64,000 nt of DNA from Saccharothrix australiensis. GTDB lineage: Bacteria > Actinomycetota > Actinomycetes > Mycobacteriales > Pseudonocardiaceae. The notes beneath the pieces were generated by a model that made no database searches, was not told the origin of the DNA, and worked only from the letters and a program-made list of their open reading frames with translations. Below are positions 28,701 through 36,190 of the stretch, piece by piece. Each line of letters begins with the position of its first letter. Position 1 is the first letter of the stretch. The stretch spans positions 1,637,501-1,701,500 of the forward strand of contig NZ_RBXO01000001.1 of assembly GCF_003634935.1 (NCBI RefSeq), given 5' to 3'. The translations under genes were made by a program, and so were the position numbers.

Positions 28701-30671
28701 CACTTCCGCGAGCTGGGCACCGACACCCAGACCGAGGAGTTCACCGTCGTCGGCGTCGGCGACATGTCCGGCGACGTGTTCGGCAACGGGATGTTGCTGT
28801 CCGAGCACATCCGCCTGGTCGCCGCGTTCGACCACCGGCACATCTTCATCGACCCGAACCCGGTGGCCGCCGCGTCCTACGCGGAGCGCAAGCGCCTGTT
28901 CGAGCTGCCCCGCTCGTCGTGGGACGACTACGACCGCACGCTGGTCAGCGCGGGCGGTGGTGTGTGGCCGCGCACGGCGAAGTCCATCCCGGTCAGCCCG
29001 GAGGCGCGCGCGGCGCTGGGCCTGCCCGAGGGCGTGGTGAAGCTGTCGCCGCAGGAGCTGATGAAGGCGATCCTGCTCGCGCCGGTGGACCTGCTGTGGA
29101 ACGGCGGCATCGGCACCTACGTGAAGGCGTCCTCGGAGTCGCACGCCGAGGTGGGCGACAAGGCGAACGACGCCATCCGCGTCAACGGCGCGGACCTGCG
29201 GGTGAAGGTCGTCGGCGAGGGCGGCAACCTGGGCCTGACCCAGCGCGGCCGGATCGAGTTCGCCCGCGCGGGCGGCAAGGTCAACACCGACGCGCTGGAC
29301 AACTCGGCGGGCGTGGACTGCTCCGACCACGAGGTGAACATCAAGATCCTGCTGGACGAGCTGGTCCGCGACGGCAGGCTCGACCAGGACCAGCGGAACG
29401 AGCTGCTCGGCCAGATGACCGACGAGGTCGGCGAGCTGGTGCTGGCCGACAACTACTCGCAGAACCTCGTGCTGGGCGTCTCGCGCGCCCACGCCGCGCC
29501 GATGCTGTCGGTGCACGCGCGCCTGGTGGCCGACCTCGAGCAGCGCGGCGTGCTGGACCGCTCGCTGGAGGCGCTGCCGTCGGCGGCCGAGTTCAAGGCG
29601 CGGGAGAAGGCGGGCGAGGGCCTGACCTCGCCGGAGCTGGCGACCATGCTGGCGCACGTGAAGCTGGCGCTGAAGGAGGAGGTGCTGGCGAGCGACCTGC
29701 CGACGATCGACGTCATGGCGCGCAAGCTGCCGGACTACTTCCCGAGCGAGCTGCGCGAGCGGTTCGGCGACGCGATCGGCAGCCACCCGCTCGCCCGCGA
29801 GATCATCACGACGGTGCTGGTCAACGAGGTCGTGGACGGCGGCGGCGTGTCGTACGCGTTCCGGCTGGCCGAGGAGATCAGCGCGTCGGCGACCGACGCC
29901 GTGCGCGCCTACACGATCGTGACGGCGATCTTCGACCTGCCGTCGCTGTGGCGGGACATCCGCGCGCTGGACAACGTCATCCCGACCGACGTGCAGGACG
30001 ACATGCTGCTGGAGACGCGCCGCCTGCTGGACCGGGCGTCGCGGTGGCTGCTGACCAACCGCCCGCAGCCGCTGGCCGTCGGCTCGACCATCAGCCGGTT
30101 CGCGGGCGTGGTCGGCGAACTCGCGCCGAAGGTCCTGGACCTGCTCCAGGGCCGGGAGAAGGAGTCGGTGGTCGCGCACGTCGAGCGGCTGGTCGCGGCC
30201 GGTGTGCCGGTGGAGCTGGCGCGTCGCGTCGCGGCGCTGCTGTTCACCTACGGGCTGCTGGACGTGACCGAGGTCGCCGAGCTGGCGGAGCGCGAGGAGG
30301 GCCTGGGCGCGGGTCCGGAGCGCTCGCACCTGGAGACGGCCGAGCTGTACTTCGCGCTGTCGGACCACCTGGACGTGGACCGGATGCTCAGCTCGGTCAG
30401 CGGCCTGGAGCGCCTGAACCGCTGGCACGCGCTGGCGCGGCTGGCGCTGCGGGACGACTTCTACTCGTCGCTGCGGGCCATCACGATCGATGTGCTGCGG
30501 TCGAGCGAGCCGGGTGACCCGGCGGCCGAGAAGATCGCGGTGTGGGAGCAGGCCAACGCCTCCCGGCTGGGCCGGGCGCGTGCGGCGCTCGCGGAGATCA
30601 ACCGGGTCAACCGGCTGGACCTGGCGACGCTGTCGGTGGCGGCGCGGCAGGTGCGCAGCCTGATCCGCTAG
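25704..30671 (+). CDS. gdh: NAD-dependent glutamate dehydrogenase, large (180-kDa) type
   Basis: 1655 residues, the length of the GDH180 family, which oxidises glutamate to 2-oxoglutarate with NAD. The N-terminal third contains ACT-like regulatory regions. The catalytic part includes [35 protein letters not shown] and the nucleotide-binding stretch [17 protein letters not shown], later [11 protein letters not shown] and [15 protein letters not shown]. Helical C-terminal part follows. The ATG at 25704 gives [19 protein letters not shown]; the frame is open 54 bases further upstream. The enzyme links nitrogen and carbon metabolism and is commonly controlled by serine/threonine kinases through small FHA proteins in actinobacteria (family knowledge). 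A strong terminator follows. Confidence 0.95.
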   Translation: [1655 protein letters not shown]

Positions 30672-30675
30672 TGGT

Positions 30676-30719
30676 CGCGTCGAGGGGCCGGGTCCCGCGG
30701 GGCCCGGCCCCTCGACGCG
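30676..30719 (+). terminator. 17-bp hairpin after gdh
   Basis: CGCGTCGAGGGGCCGGG (30676-30692) pairs perfectly with 30703-30719 around a 10-base loop, starting five bases after the gdh stop. Confidence 0.85.
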
Positions 30720-30917
30720 TCCGGGGTGGCCACGGGGCGCGTTCACCCGCGCGGCCGACCTCGGCGTCGACCCGGTGCGCCTGCCGGCCCCCGGAGCGCG
30801 GCGAGGTCGTCGGTGACGCCCTGGTGCCTCCGGACACGACCGCGTGGTGGCGCCGGCCGTAGAGTCATCCGATGTGACAGCACGTTCGGGTGACTCCGCA
30901 GGCCGGGCGGGGCCGCG

Positions 30918-31835
30918 GTGACGGTCCTCGCGCAGCGGATGCGCGCCCAGCGCCTCTCGTGGCGCGCGAGCACCCTGGACGAGCTGCTGGACTCCGTGCT
31001 CGCCCTCCAGGCGCAGGACGTGCCGGCGCTGCGGCTGGCCGCGCGGGCGCGCGGCGTCGAGTCGCTGGACGGCGACGTCGTGCGGACCTGGGCCATGCGG
31101 GGGACGCTGCACCTGCTGCGCCGCGAGGACCTCTGGGTCGTCGGCCTGCTGGGACCGGTGTTCGCCGCGGCGGGCCGCCGCCGTCGGGAGCAGCTGGGCC
31201 TGACCGACGACCTGTGCGCGCGGGCGCTGCCCGCGCTCCGCGAGGTGCTCACCGGACCGCTGGACCGGGCCGCCGTCGTGGCGCGGCTGGCCGAGGTCGG
31301 CGTCGTGCTCGACCCGAAGTCGCAGGCGCCCGCGCACCTGCTGGCGTTCGCGGCGCACCACGGCGTGCTGTGCCGGGGGCTGGACGACACCTACCGGCTG
31401 CTCGGCGACGTGCCCGAGCCGGGCACCGCGGACCGGCTCTGGCGGCGCTACCGGCGTGCGTACGGACCGGCCGGCGTCGACGACTTCGCGGCCTGGAGCG
31501 GCCTGCCCAAGCGCCTCCTCCGCGACCTGCCGGAGGTCGCCCACGACCCCGCCGAGCCCGTGGGCGCGGTCCGGATGCTCGGGCACTTCGACACCTACCT
31601 GCTCGGCTACCGCGACCGGTCGCTCGCGCTCGAACCAGGGTTCGCGCCGCTCGTCCAGACCGGCGGCGGCTTCCTCACCCCGCACGTCGTGGTCGACGGC
31701 CGGGTCGTCGCGACCTGGCGGCGCGCCGGCGACGGGTTCGAGGTGCGCCCCTTCGGCGACCGCCCGGACCTCCGGCGGGAGGCCGCCGACCTGGGCCGGT
31801 TCCTCGGCGTGGGTGCCGACTTAACCTGGCGGTAG
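30918..31835 (+). CDS. Winged-helix protein of the AlkZ/DNA glycosylase family
   Basis: 305 residues of the HTH_42 superfamily. Three winged-helix modules are suggested; the opening TVLAQRMRAQRLSWRASTLD leads to LDSVLALQAQDVPALRLAAR, which carries a Q-A-Q motif. In AlkZ enzymes a Q-x-Q motif is catalytic and the protein unhooks interstrand crosslinks or bulky alkyl adducts. AlkZ homologues occur in antibiotic clusters and as chromosomal paralogues; no cluster is visible here, so a housekeeping or general resistance role is more likely. The C-terminal DTYLLGYRDRSLAL segment is also typical. GTG start at 30918. Confidence 0.8.
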   Translation: MTVLAQRMRAQRLSWRASTLDELLDSVLALQAQDVPALRLAARARGVESLDGDVVRTWAMRGTLHLLRREDLWVVGLLGPVFAAAGRRRREQLGLTDDLCARALPALREVLTGPLDRAAVVARLAEVGVVLDPKSQAPAHLLAFAAHHGVLCRGLDDTYRLLGDVPEPGTADRLWRRYRRAYGPAGVDDFAAWSGLPKRLLRDLPEVAHDPAEPVGAVRMLGHFDTYLLGYRDRSLALEPGFAPLVQTGGGFLTPHVVVDGRVVATWRRAGDGFEVRPFGDRPDLRREAADLGRFLGVGADLTWR

Positions 31836-31887
31836 CACGCCGATAGGGTCATCGCCACTCGGGACAACGGCAGGAGGCGCGTTCAAG

Positions 31888-32319
31888 TTGGGTGTGTTCG
31901 TCACGGGTGTGCGTCCGCGCTGGTCGGACATGGACGCGTTCGGCCACGTCAACCACGCCAACACGGTGACCCTCCTGGAAGAGGCCCGGATAGACCTGCT
32001 GTTCACGGAGGCCGCCCGGCACGGCGTGCCGGAGATGGCGCACGGCGTGGTGGTGGCCCGCCTGGTCGTGGACTACCTGGCGCCGCTGGTGTTCACCGGC
32101 GACGAGATCGTGGTCGAGATGTCCGTGCGGGAACTGAAGTCGGCCTCGTTCACGTTGGACTACTCGGTGCGCAACGGGCGGCGCGAGGGCAGCCCGGTCG
32201 TGGCCACCGCGGAGACCCTCATGGTCCCCTACAACCTGACGGCCGGGCGTCCGCGCCGTCTCCTCGAAGCCGAGCGCGATTTCCTCGCGGGCTGGAGAGC
32301 CGGAGGTAACGGTGCCTGA
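31888..32319 (+). CDS. Acyl-CoA thioesterase, 4HBT hotdog family
   Basis: 143 residues with the 4-hydroxybenzoyl-CoA thioesterase signature PRWSDMDAFGHVNHANTVTL, whose Asp is the likely catalytic residue, followed by the hotdog-fold strands VVDYLAPLVFTGDEIVVEMS. Substrate unknown. The start is TTG at 31888, supported by AGGAGG at 31872-31877 ten bases upstream; GTG at 31894 is too far from it. The end overlaps the next gene by eight bases, so the two are coupled. Confidence 0.87.
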   Translation: MGVFVTGVRPRWSDMDAFGHVNHANTVTLLEEARIDLLFTEAARHGVPEMAHGVVVARLVVDYLAPLVFTGDEIVVEMSVRELKSASFTLDYSVRNGRREGSPVVATAETLMVPYNLTAGRPRRLLEAERDFLAGWRAGGNGA

Positions 32320-32938
32320 ACTGGTCCTCGCCGACCCCGCCGAGCGGGACGACCTCGGCGCGTTCGTCGCGCGCGCGGTGCGCCTGGACGCGCAGACCGT
32401 GGTGCGGCTGCGCAACCGGCCGGCCGGCGACCTGCTGGACGCCTGGGTGGCCACGCCCTTCGACGCCCTGGCCACCCGGACCGTGGCCGGCCGCGTCACG
32501 CCCGGCGACGTCACGGTCTCCGGGAGCGACCTGCTCACCGGCCTGGCCGTGGTGCGCAGCGCGACCGTCGACCCCGGTCCGGCCCGCGACCTGATGTGGC
32601 GCTCGGCGCTGCCGCCCGCGGACGGCTGGCTGCCGGTCGACCGCCTGCCCGGCGCCGTGGTCTCCGAACTCGCCGAGCAGGGCGTCACGGTGGCCCGCGA
32701 GAACACCGGCCCGCACGGCACCCCGCCGGCGTCGCTGCTGGACCAGACGGTGCTCACGGTCAGCGGGTCGGGGCTCGACGTGAAGGTGCCGCTGCGCTGC
32801 CTGTTCGCGCTGTCCGGCATGGGCTTCCTGGGCGGCGACGACGTGCGCGTCACGGCGACGGACTCGTGGCTGCGCATCGACGCCCGGTTCGGCGCGGTGG
32901 TCCGCCGCCGCCACTCCATGCTGCCCCTGCTGGTCTGA
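32312..32938 (+). CDS. Conserved hypothetical partner of the thioesterase
   Basis: 208 residues, GTG start at 32312 inside the end of the thioesterase gene. No known domain that I can name. It is rich in short beta-like segments (VTVSGSDLLTGLAVVRSATV, QTVLTVSGSGLDVKVPLRCL) and soluble. The overlap and shared direction suggest it works with the thioesterase. A strong terminator follows at once. Confidence 0.75.
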   Translation: MPELVLADPAERDDLGAFVARAVRLDAQTVVRLRNRPAGDLLDAWVATPFDALATRTVAGRVTPGDVTVSGSDLLTGLAVVRSATVDPGPARDLMWRSALPPADGWLPVDRLPGAVVSELAEQGVTVARENTGPHGTPPASLLDQTVLTVSGSGLDVKVPLRCLFALSGMGFLGGDDVRVTATDSWLRIDARFGAVVRRRHSMLPLLV

Positions 32939-32953
32939 CCACGAGACCGCGAA

Positions 32954-32996
32954 CGGACGAGGCCCCGACCGGGCGCACCGGTCGGGGCCTCGTCCG
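32954..32996. terminator. 19-bp hairpin, bidirectional terminator
   Basis: Bases 32954-32972 pair perfectly with 32978-32996 around GCGCA. The stem contains GAGGCCCCGACCGG. It separates the convergent hypothetical gene (plus) and glucosidase gene (minus). Confidence 0.88.
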
Positions 32997-33005
32997 CGTC
33001 GCGGC

Positions 33006-34601
33006 TCAGACCAGCCAGACGGCCGTGTCCGGCGGGAGCTGGTCGCCGTCCATCGGCCCGCTGGACAGCAGCACCTCACCCGGCGGCAGCGGCACCGGCG
33101 CACCCGAGGTGTTCAGCGCGCAGATCAGGCCACCGCCCTTGCGGCGGAAGGCGAAGCACCCGGCGGGCGCGCCGTACCACTCGACCTCCTCGCCGCCCAT
33201 CGCGCGGTGCGTCCGGCGCAGCTCGACGGCGTGCCGGTACAGCGACAGCATCGACTCGGGGTCCTCCAGCTGCGACTCGGCCGTCAGCGCCGCCCACTCG
33301 GTCGGCTGGGGCAGCCACGCCCCCGTGCCGGAGGAGAAGCCGAACGGCGGCGCGTCGCCCTCCCAGGGCAGCGGGACGCGGCAGCCGTCCCGACCCCGCT
33401 CGGTGTGGCCGGAACGCAGCCAGGTGGGGTCCTGGAGGGCCCAATCGGGCAGCTCCACGTTCGGCAGGCCCAGCTCCTCGCCGTTGTACAGGTAGACCAC
33501 GCCGGGCAGCGCCAGCTCCACCAGCGCCATCGCGCGGGCCCGGCGGACGCCCAGCGCGCCGCCGCCGTACCGCGTCACGTGCCGGGTCACGTCGTGGTTG
33601 GACAGCGTCCACGTGGCCGGCGTCCGGTACGGCTGGACCGCCGCCAGCGAGTGCTCGATGGCGCTCCGCACGGCGTCCGCGTCGAACGGCGCCTCCACCA
33701 GCCGGAAGTTGAAGCCGAGGTGCAGCTCGTCGGGTCGGATGTACCGGGCGAACCGCTCGTCGTCCCGCACCCAGATCTCGCCGACGGTCATCCGGCCGGG
33801 GTACTCGTCGACGACCTTGCGGATCAGCCGGTGCACGTCGTGCACGGCGTCGTTGTCGAACCGGGGGTCGAGGGCGTTGTCGTGCAGCACGCCGGACCCG
33901 TGGACGACCCGCGGGTCCAGGTCGGGCAGCCCGGCCGGCTTGGCCATGCCGTGCGCGACGTCGATGCGGAACCCGTCCACCCCGCGGTCGAGCCAGAACC
34001 GGAGGGTCCGGACCAGGTCGGCGGAGACCTCCGGGTTCTCCCAGTTCAGGTCGGGCTGCTCGGGCGCGAACAGGTGGAGGTACCACTGGCCGTCGGGCAC
34101 GCGCGTCCAGGCGGGCCCGCCGAACGCGCTGGTCCAGTTGTTCGGCGGCTGCGCACCGTCGTACCCCTGGCCGTCCCGGAAGAAGTACCGGTCCCGCTCG
34201 GGGCTGCCGGGCGCGGACCGCAGCGCGGCCTGGAACCACTCGTGCCGGTCGCTGGTGTGGTTGGGGACGAGGTCGACGGTGACGCGCAGCTTGTGCTCGT
34301 GCGCCTCGGCGACCAGCCGGTCGAACGCGGCGAGGTCGCCGAACAACGGGTCGACGCCACGAGGGTCGGCCACGTCGTAGCCGTGGTCGGCCATCGGCGA
34401 CGGGTAGAACGGCGTCAGCCACAACGCGTCGACGCCGAGCAGTTCGAGGTACCCCAGCCGAGACCGGATGCCGTCCAGGTCACCGACGCCGTCCCCGTTG
34501 GAGTCGGCGAACGACCGGACGTAGACCTGGTAGAAGACGGCGTCGCGCCACCAGGCGGACTCGTCGGCGATCTCTGGTTGGAGGTCGGAGGATCGTCGCA
34601 C
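33006..34601 (-). CDS. GH13 alpha-glucosidase/amylase-family enzyme
   Basis: 531 residues. The (beta/alpha)8 barrel motifs of GH13 are present: VDLVPNHTSDRH (region I), GFRIDVAHG (region II, catalytic nucleophile Asp), MTVGEIW (region III, acid/base Glu) and TLSNHDVTR (region IV, Asp). The opening WWRDAVFYQVYVRSFADSNG is that of oligo-1,6-glucosidase/alpha-glucosidase enzymes acting on malto-oligosaccharides or trehalose. No signal peptide, so cytoplasmic. GTG start at 34601, 57 bases downstream of the globin gene on the same strand, possibly one transcript. Confidence 0.92.
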   Translation of the reverse strand: MRRSSDLQPEIADESAWWRDAVFYQVYVRSFADSNGDGVGDLDGIRSRLGYLELLGVDALWLTPFYPSPMADHGYDVADPRGVDPLFGDLAAFDRLVAEAHEHKLRVTVDLVPNHTSDRHEWFQAALRSAPGSPERDRYFFRDGQGYDGAQPPNNWTSAFGGPAWTRVPDGQWYLHLFAPEQPDLNWENPEVSADLVRTLRFWLDRGVDGFRIDVAHGMAKPAGLPDLDPRVVHGSGVLHDNALDPRFDNDAVHDVHRLIRKVVDEYPGRMTVGEIWVRDDERFARYIRPDELHLGFNFRLVEAPFDADAVRSAIEHSLAAVQPYRTPATWTLSNHDVTRHVTRYGGGALGVRRARAMALVELALPGVVYLYNGEELGLPNVELPDWALQDPTWLRSGHTERGRDGCRVPLPWEGDAPPFGFSSGTGAWLPQPTEWAALTAESQLEDPESMLSLYRHAVELRRTHRAMGGEEVEWYGAPAGCFAFRRKGGGLICALNTSGAPVPLPPGEVLLSSGPMDGDQLPPDTAVWLV

Positions 34602-34658
34602 GAGACGTCATCCTGCCACCCGCACCGACCGGCACGTCCCCGTTCGGGTGATCAACAA

Positions 34659-35042
34659 TCAAGCCCAGGCGTTCATCAGGCTGTTCGCGGCCATCTCCAG
34701 GTACGCCCATAGCTGGTCACGGTGCTCGGGCGTGAGATCCGCCTCGTCCACGGCGACCTTCATGCAGCGCAGCCAGGCGTCCCGCTCCACGGGACCGATG
34801 ACGAACGGCGCGTGCCGCATCCGCAGCCGGGGGTGCCCGCGCTGGTCGGAATACGTGTGGGGCCCACCCCAGTACTGCATGAGAAACAGCCGGAACCGCT
34901 CTTCGGCAGGCCCCAGGTCCTCTTCGGGGTAGAGGGGGCGCAACACCGGATCGTCGGCCACCTGCTCGTAGAACCGGGCGACGATCTTGTGAAACGTCTC
35001 GTACCCACCCACCGCTTCGTAGAAGTTCTCGGGACTGCTCAC
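34659..35042 (-). CDS. glbO: Group II truncated haemoglobin
   Basis: 127 residues. Features of the TrHbO group are visible: [20 protein letters not shown] at the start, [20 protein letters not shown], then [20 protein letters not shown], where Tyr and Trp ligand-pocket residues lie, and [11 protein letters not shown] containing the proximal His. Such globins bind oxygen and nitric oxide. The GTG at 35042 has a GGTGGG-type site just upstream. An inverted repeat further upstream separates it from mscS. Confidence 0.92.
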   Translation of the reverse strand: MSSPENFYEAVGGYETFHKIVARFYEQVADDPVLRPLYPEEDLGPAEERFRLFLMQYWGGPHTYSDQRGHPRLRMRHAPFVIGPVERDAWLRCMKVAVDEADLTPEHRDQLWAYLEMAANSLMNAWA

Positions 35043-35108
35043 CCCACCATCCTGCCTTGCGCAACACCCGTGGTCGACCCGCCCCCACCCGGCCCGGACT
35101 TCACCCGA

Positions 35109-35175
35109 GCGTGTCATCCCCGCAGGGCCGGCCGAGGGTGGTGGTCTTCGACCAGGCCATACGGGGATGACACGC
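35109..35175. repeat. Long inverted repeat with an internal hairpin
   Basis: GCGTGTCATCCCCG (35109-35122) is the exact complement of CGGGGATGACACGC (35162-35175); the 39 bases between can form an inner stem with TTCG at its tip (TGGTCTTCGACCA). It lies between mscS and glbO, both on the minus strand, and could be the mscS terminator or a structured leader. Confidence 0.55.
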
Positions 35176-35267
35176 GGTGCTCTCGCCCGTCCGGCGAGGA
35201 CGCTTCTCAAGCCCTTACAGACGCTCTTGCAGACGAGCTTCAAGCTCTACGAACGCGCTCCACACCC

Positions 35268-36155
35268 TCACGAACTCTTCAACGAGATCCCCGCGTCCTC
35301 CAACGCCGGCATCAGCTTCGCCCGCAACGCGCGCTGCACGGCCCACTGCCGCCCCGGCCGGACCTTCACCGTGACCCTCATGGTGATGCCCTCCGGCGTG
35401 ACCTTCTCCACCCCGAGCACCTGCGGCTTGTCGATGACGTCCTTCTCCAGTGGCTCCTCGGCCACCGCGCCGTCCACCGCCGAGGTCAGCACCTCGGTCG
35501 CCGAGGCCAGGTTCGCCCCGTACGCCAGCGGCAGGTCCACGACAGCCACCGCGAAGCCCTGCGACGAGTTGCCCACCCGCAGGATCTCGCCGTTGCGGAC
35601 GTACCAGACCGTGCCGTTGGTGTCGCGGATCGTGGTGATGCGCATCCCGACCGACTCCACGGTCCCGGTGGCCGGACCGAGGTCCACCACGTCACCCACG
35701 CCGTACTGGTCCTCCAGCATCATGAACATGCCGGACAGGAAGTCCTTGACCAGGTTCTGCGCGCCGAAACCGATCGCCACGCCGAGCACGCCCGCCGAGG
35801 TCAGGATCGGGGTGACGTCCATGTCCAGCTCGGTGAGCACCTGGAGGAACGCCACCCCGAACACGACGAACGTGACGATCGACTTCAGCACCGAGCCGAT
35901 GGTCTTGGCCCGCTGCTCGCGCCGCTCCGAGACCAGCACGCCGAACGCCTGCGGCGCGCGCTCCCGCAGGGGCCGCAGCAGCTTCGGCTTCCGGCCCTCC
36001 GCCGAGCCCCTGGTGAGCCGATCGATCAGCCGCCGCAGCAGGAACCGGACCACGACGGCGATGAGCACCGTCAGCACGATCCGCAACGCGCCTTCGGCGA
36101 TCTTCGGCCCGTTGAGCACCCACCAATCGACCGCCAACGTCGACTCCACGTCCAC
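35268..36155 (-). CDS. MscS-family small-conductance mechanosensitive channel
   Basis: 295 residues. N-terminal membrane helices (ALRIVLTVLIAVVVRFLLRR, IVTFVVFGVAFLQVLTEL) are followed by the pore-lining helix and its signature (ILTSAGVLGVAIGFGAQNLV, KDFLSGMFMMLEDQYGVGD), then the beta domain (VESVGMRITTIRDTNGTVWY, VRNGEILRVGNSS) and a C-terminal cytoplasmic domain. These channels open on hypo-osmotic shock. The GTG start at 36155 lies 35 bases downstream of the prolyl oligopeptidase stop, so both may share a transcript. Confidence 0.92.
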   Translation of the reverse strand: MDVESTLAVDWWVLNGPKIAEGALRIVLTVLIAVVVRFLLRRLIDRLTRGSAEGRKPKLLRPLRERAPQAFGVLVSERREQRAKTIGSVLKSIVTFVVFGVAFLQVLTELDMDVTPILTSAGVLGVAIGFGAQNLVKDFLSGMFMMLEDQYGVGDVVDLGPATGTVESVGMRITTIRDTNGTVWYVRNGEILRVGNSSQGFAVAVVDLPLAYGANLASATEVLTSAVDGAVAEEPLEKDVIDKPQVLGVEKVTPEGITMRVTVKVRPGRQWAVQRALRAKLMPALEDAGISLKSS

Positions 36156-36190
36156 CTACCCGTTCCTCCTCGGTACCCACGAATGATCTC

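Noticed and set aside
25647..31685. A 2012-residue open frame on the minus strand opposite gdh (and a 1502-residue one at 21163-25671)
   Set aside because: GC-rich genes with biased third codon positions leave long open antisense frames. These are Arg/Val/Gln/Asp-rich noise without any domain, and the plus-strand genes are certain or well supported.
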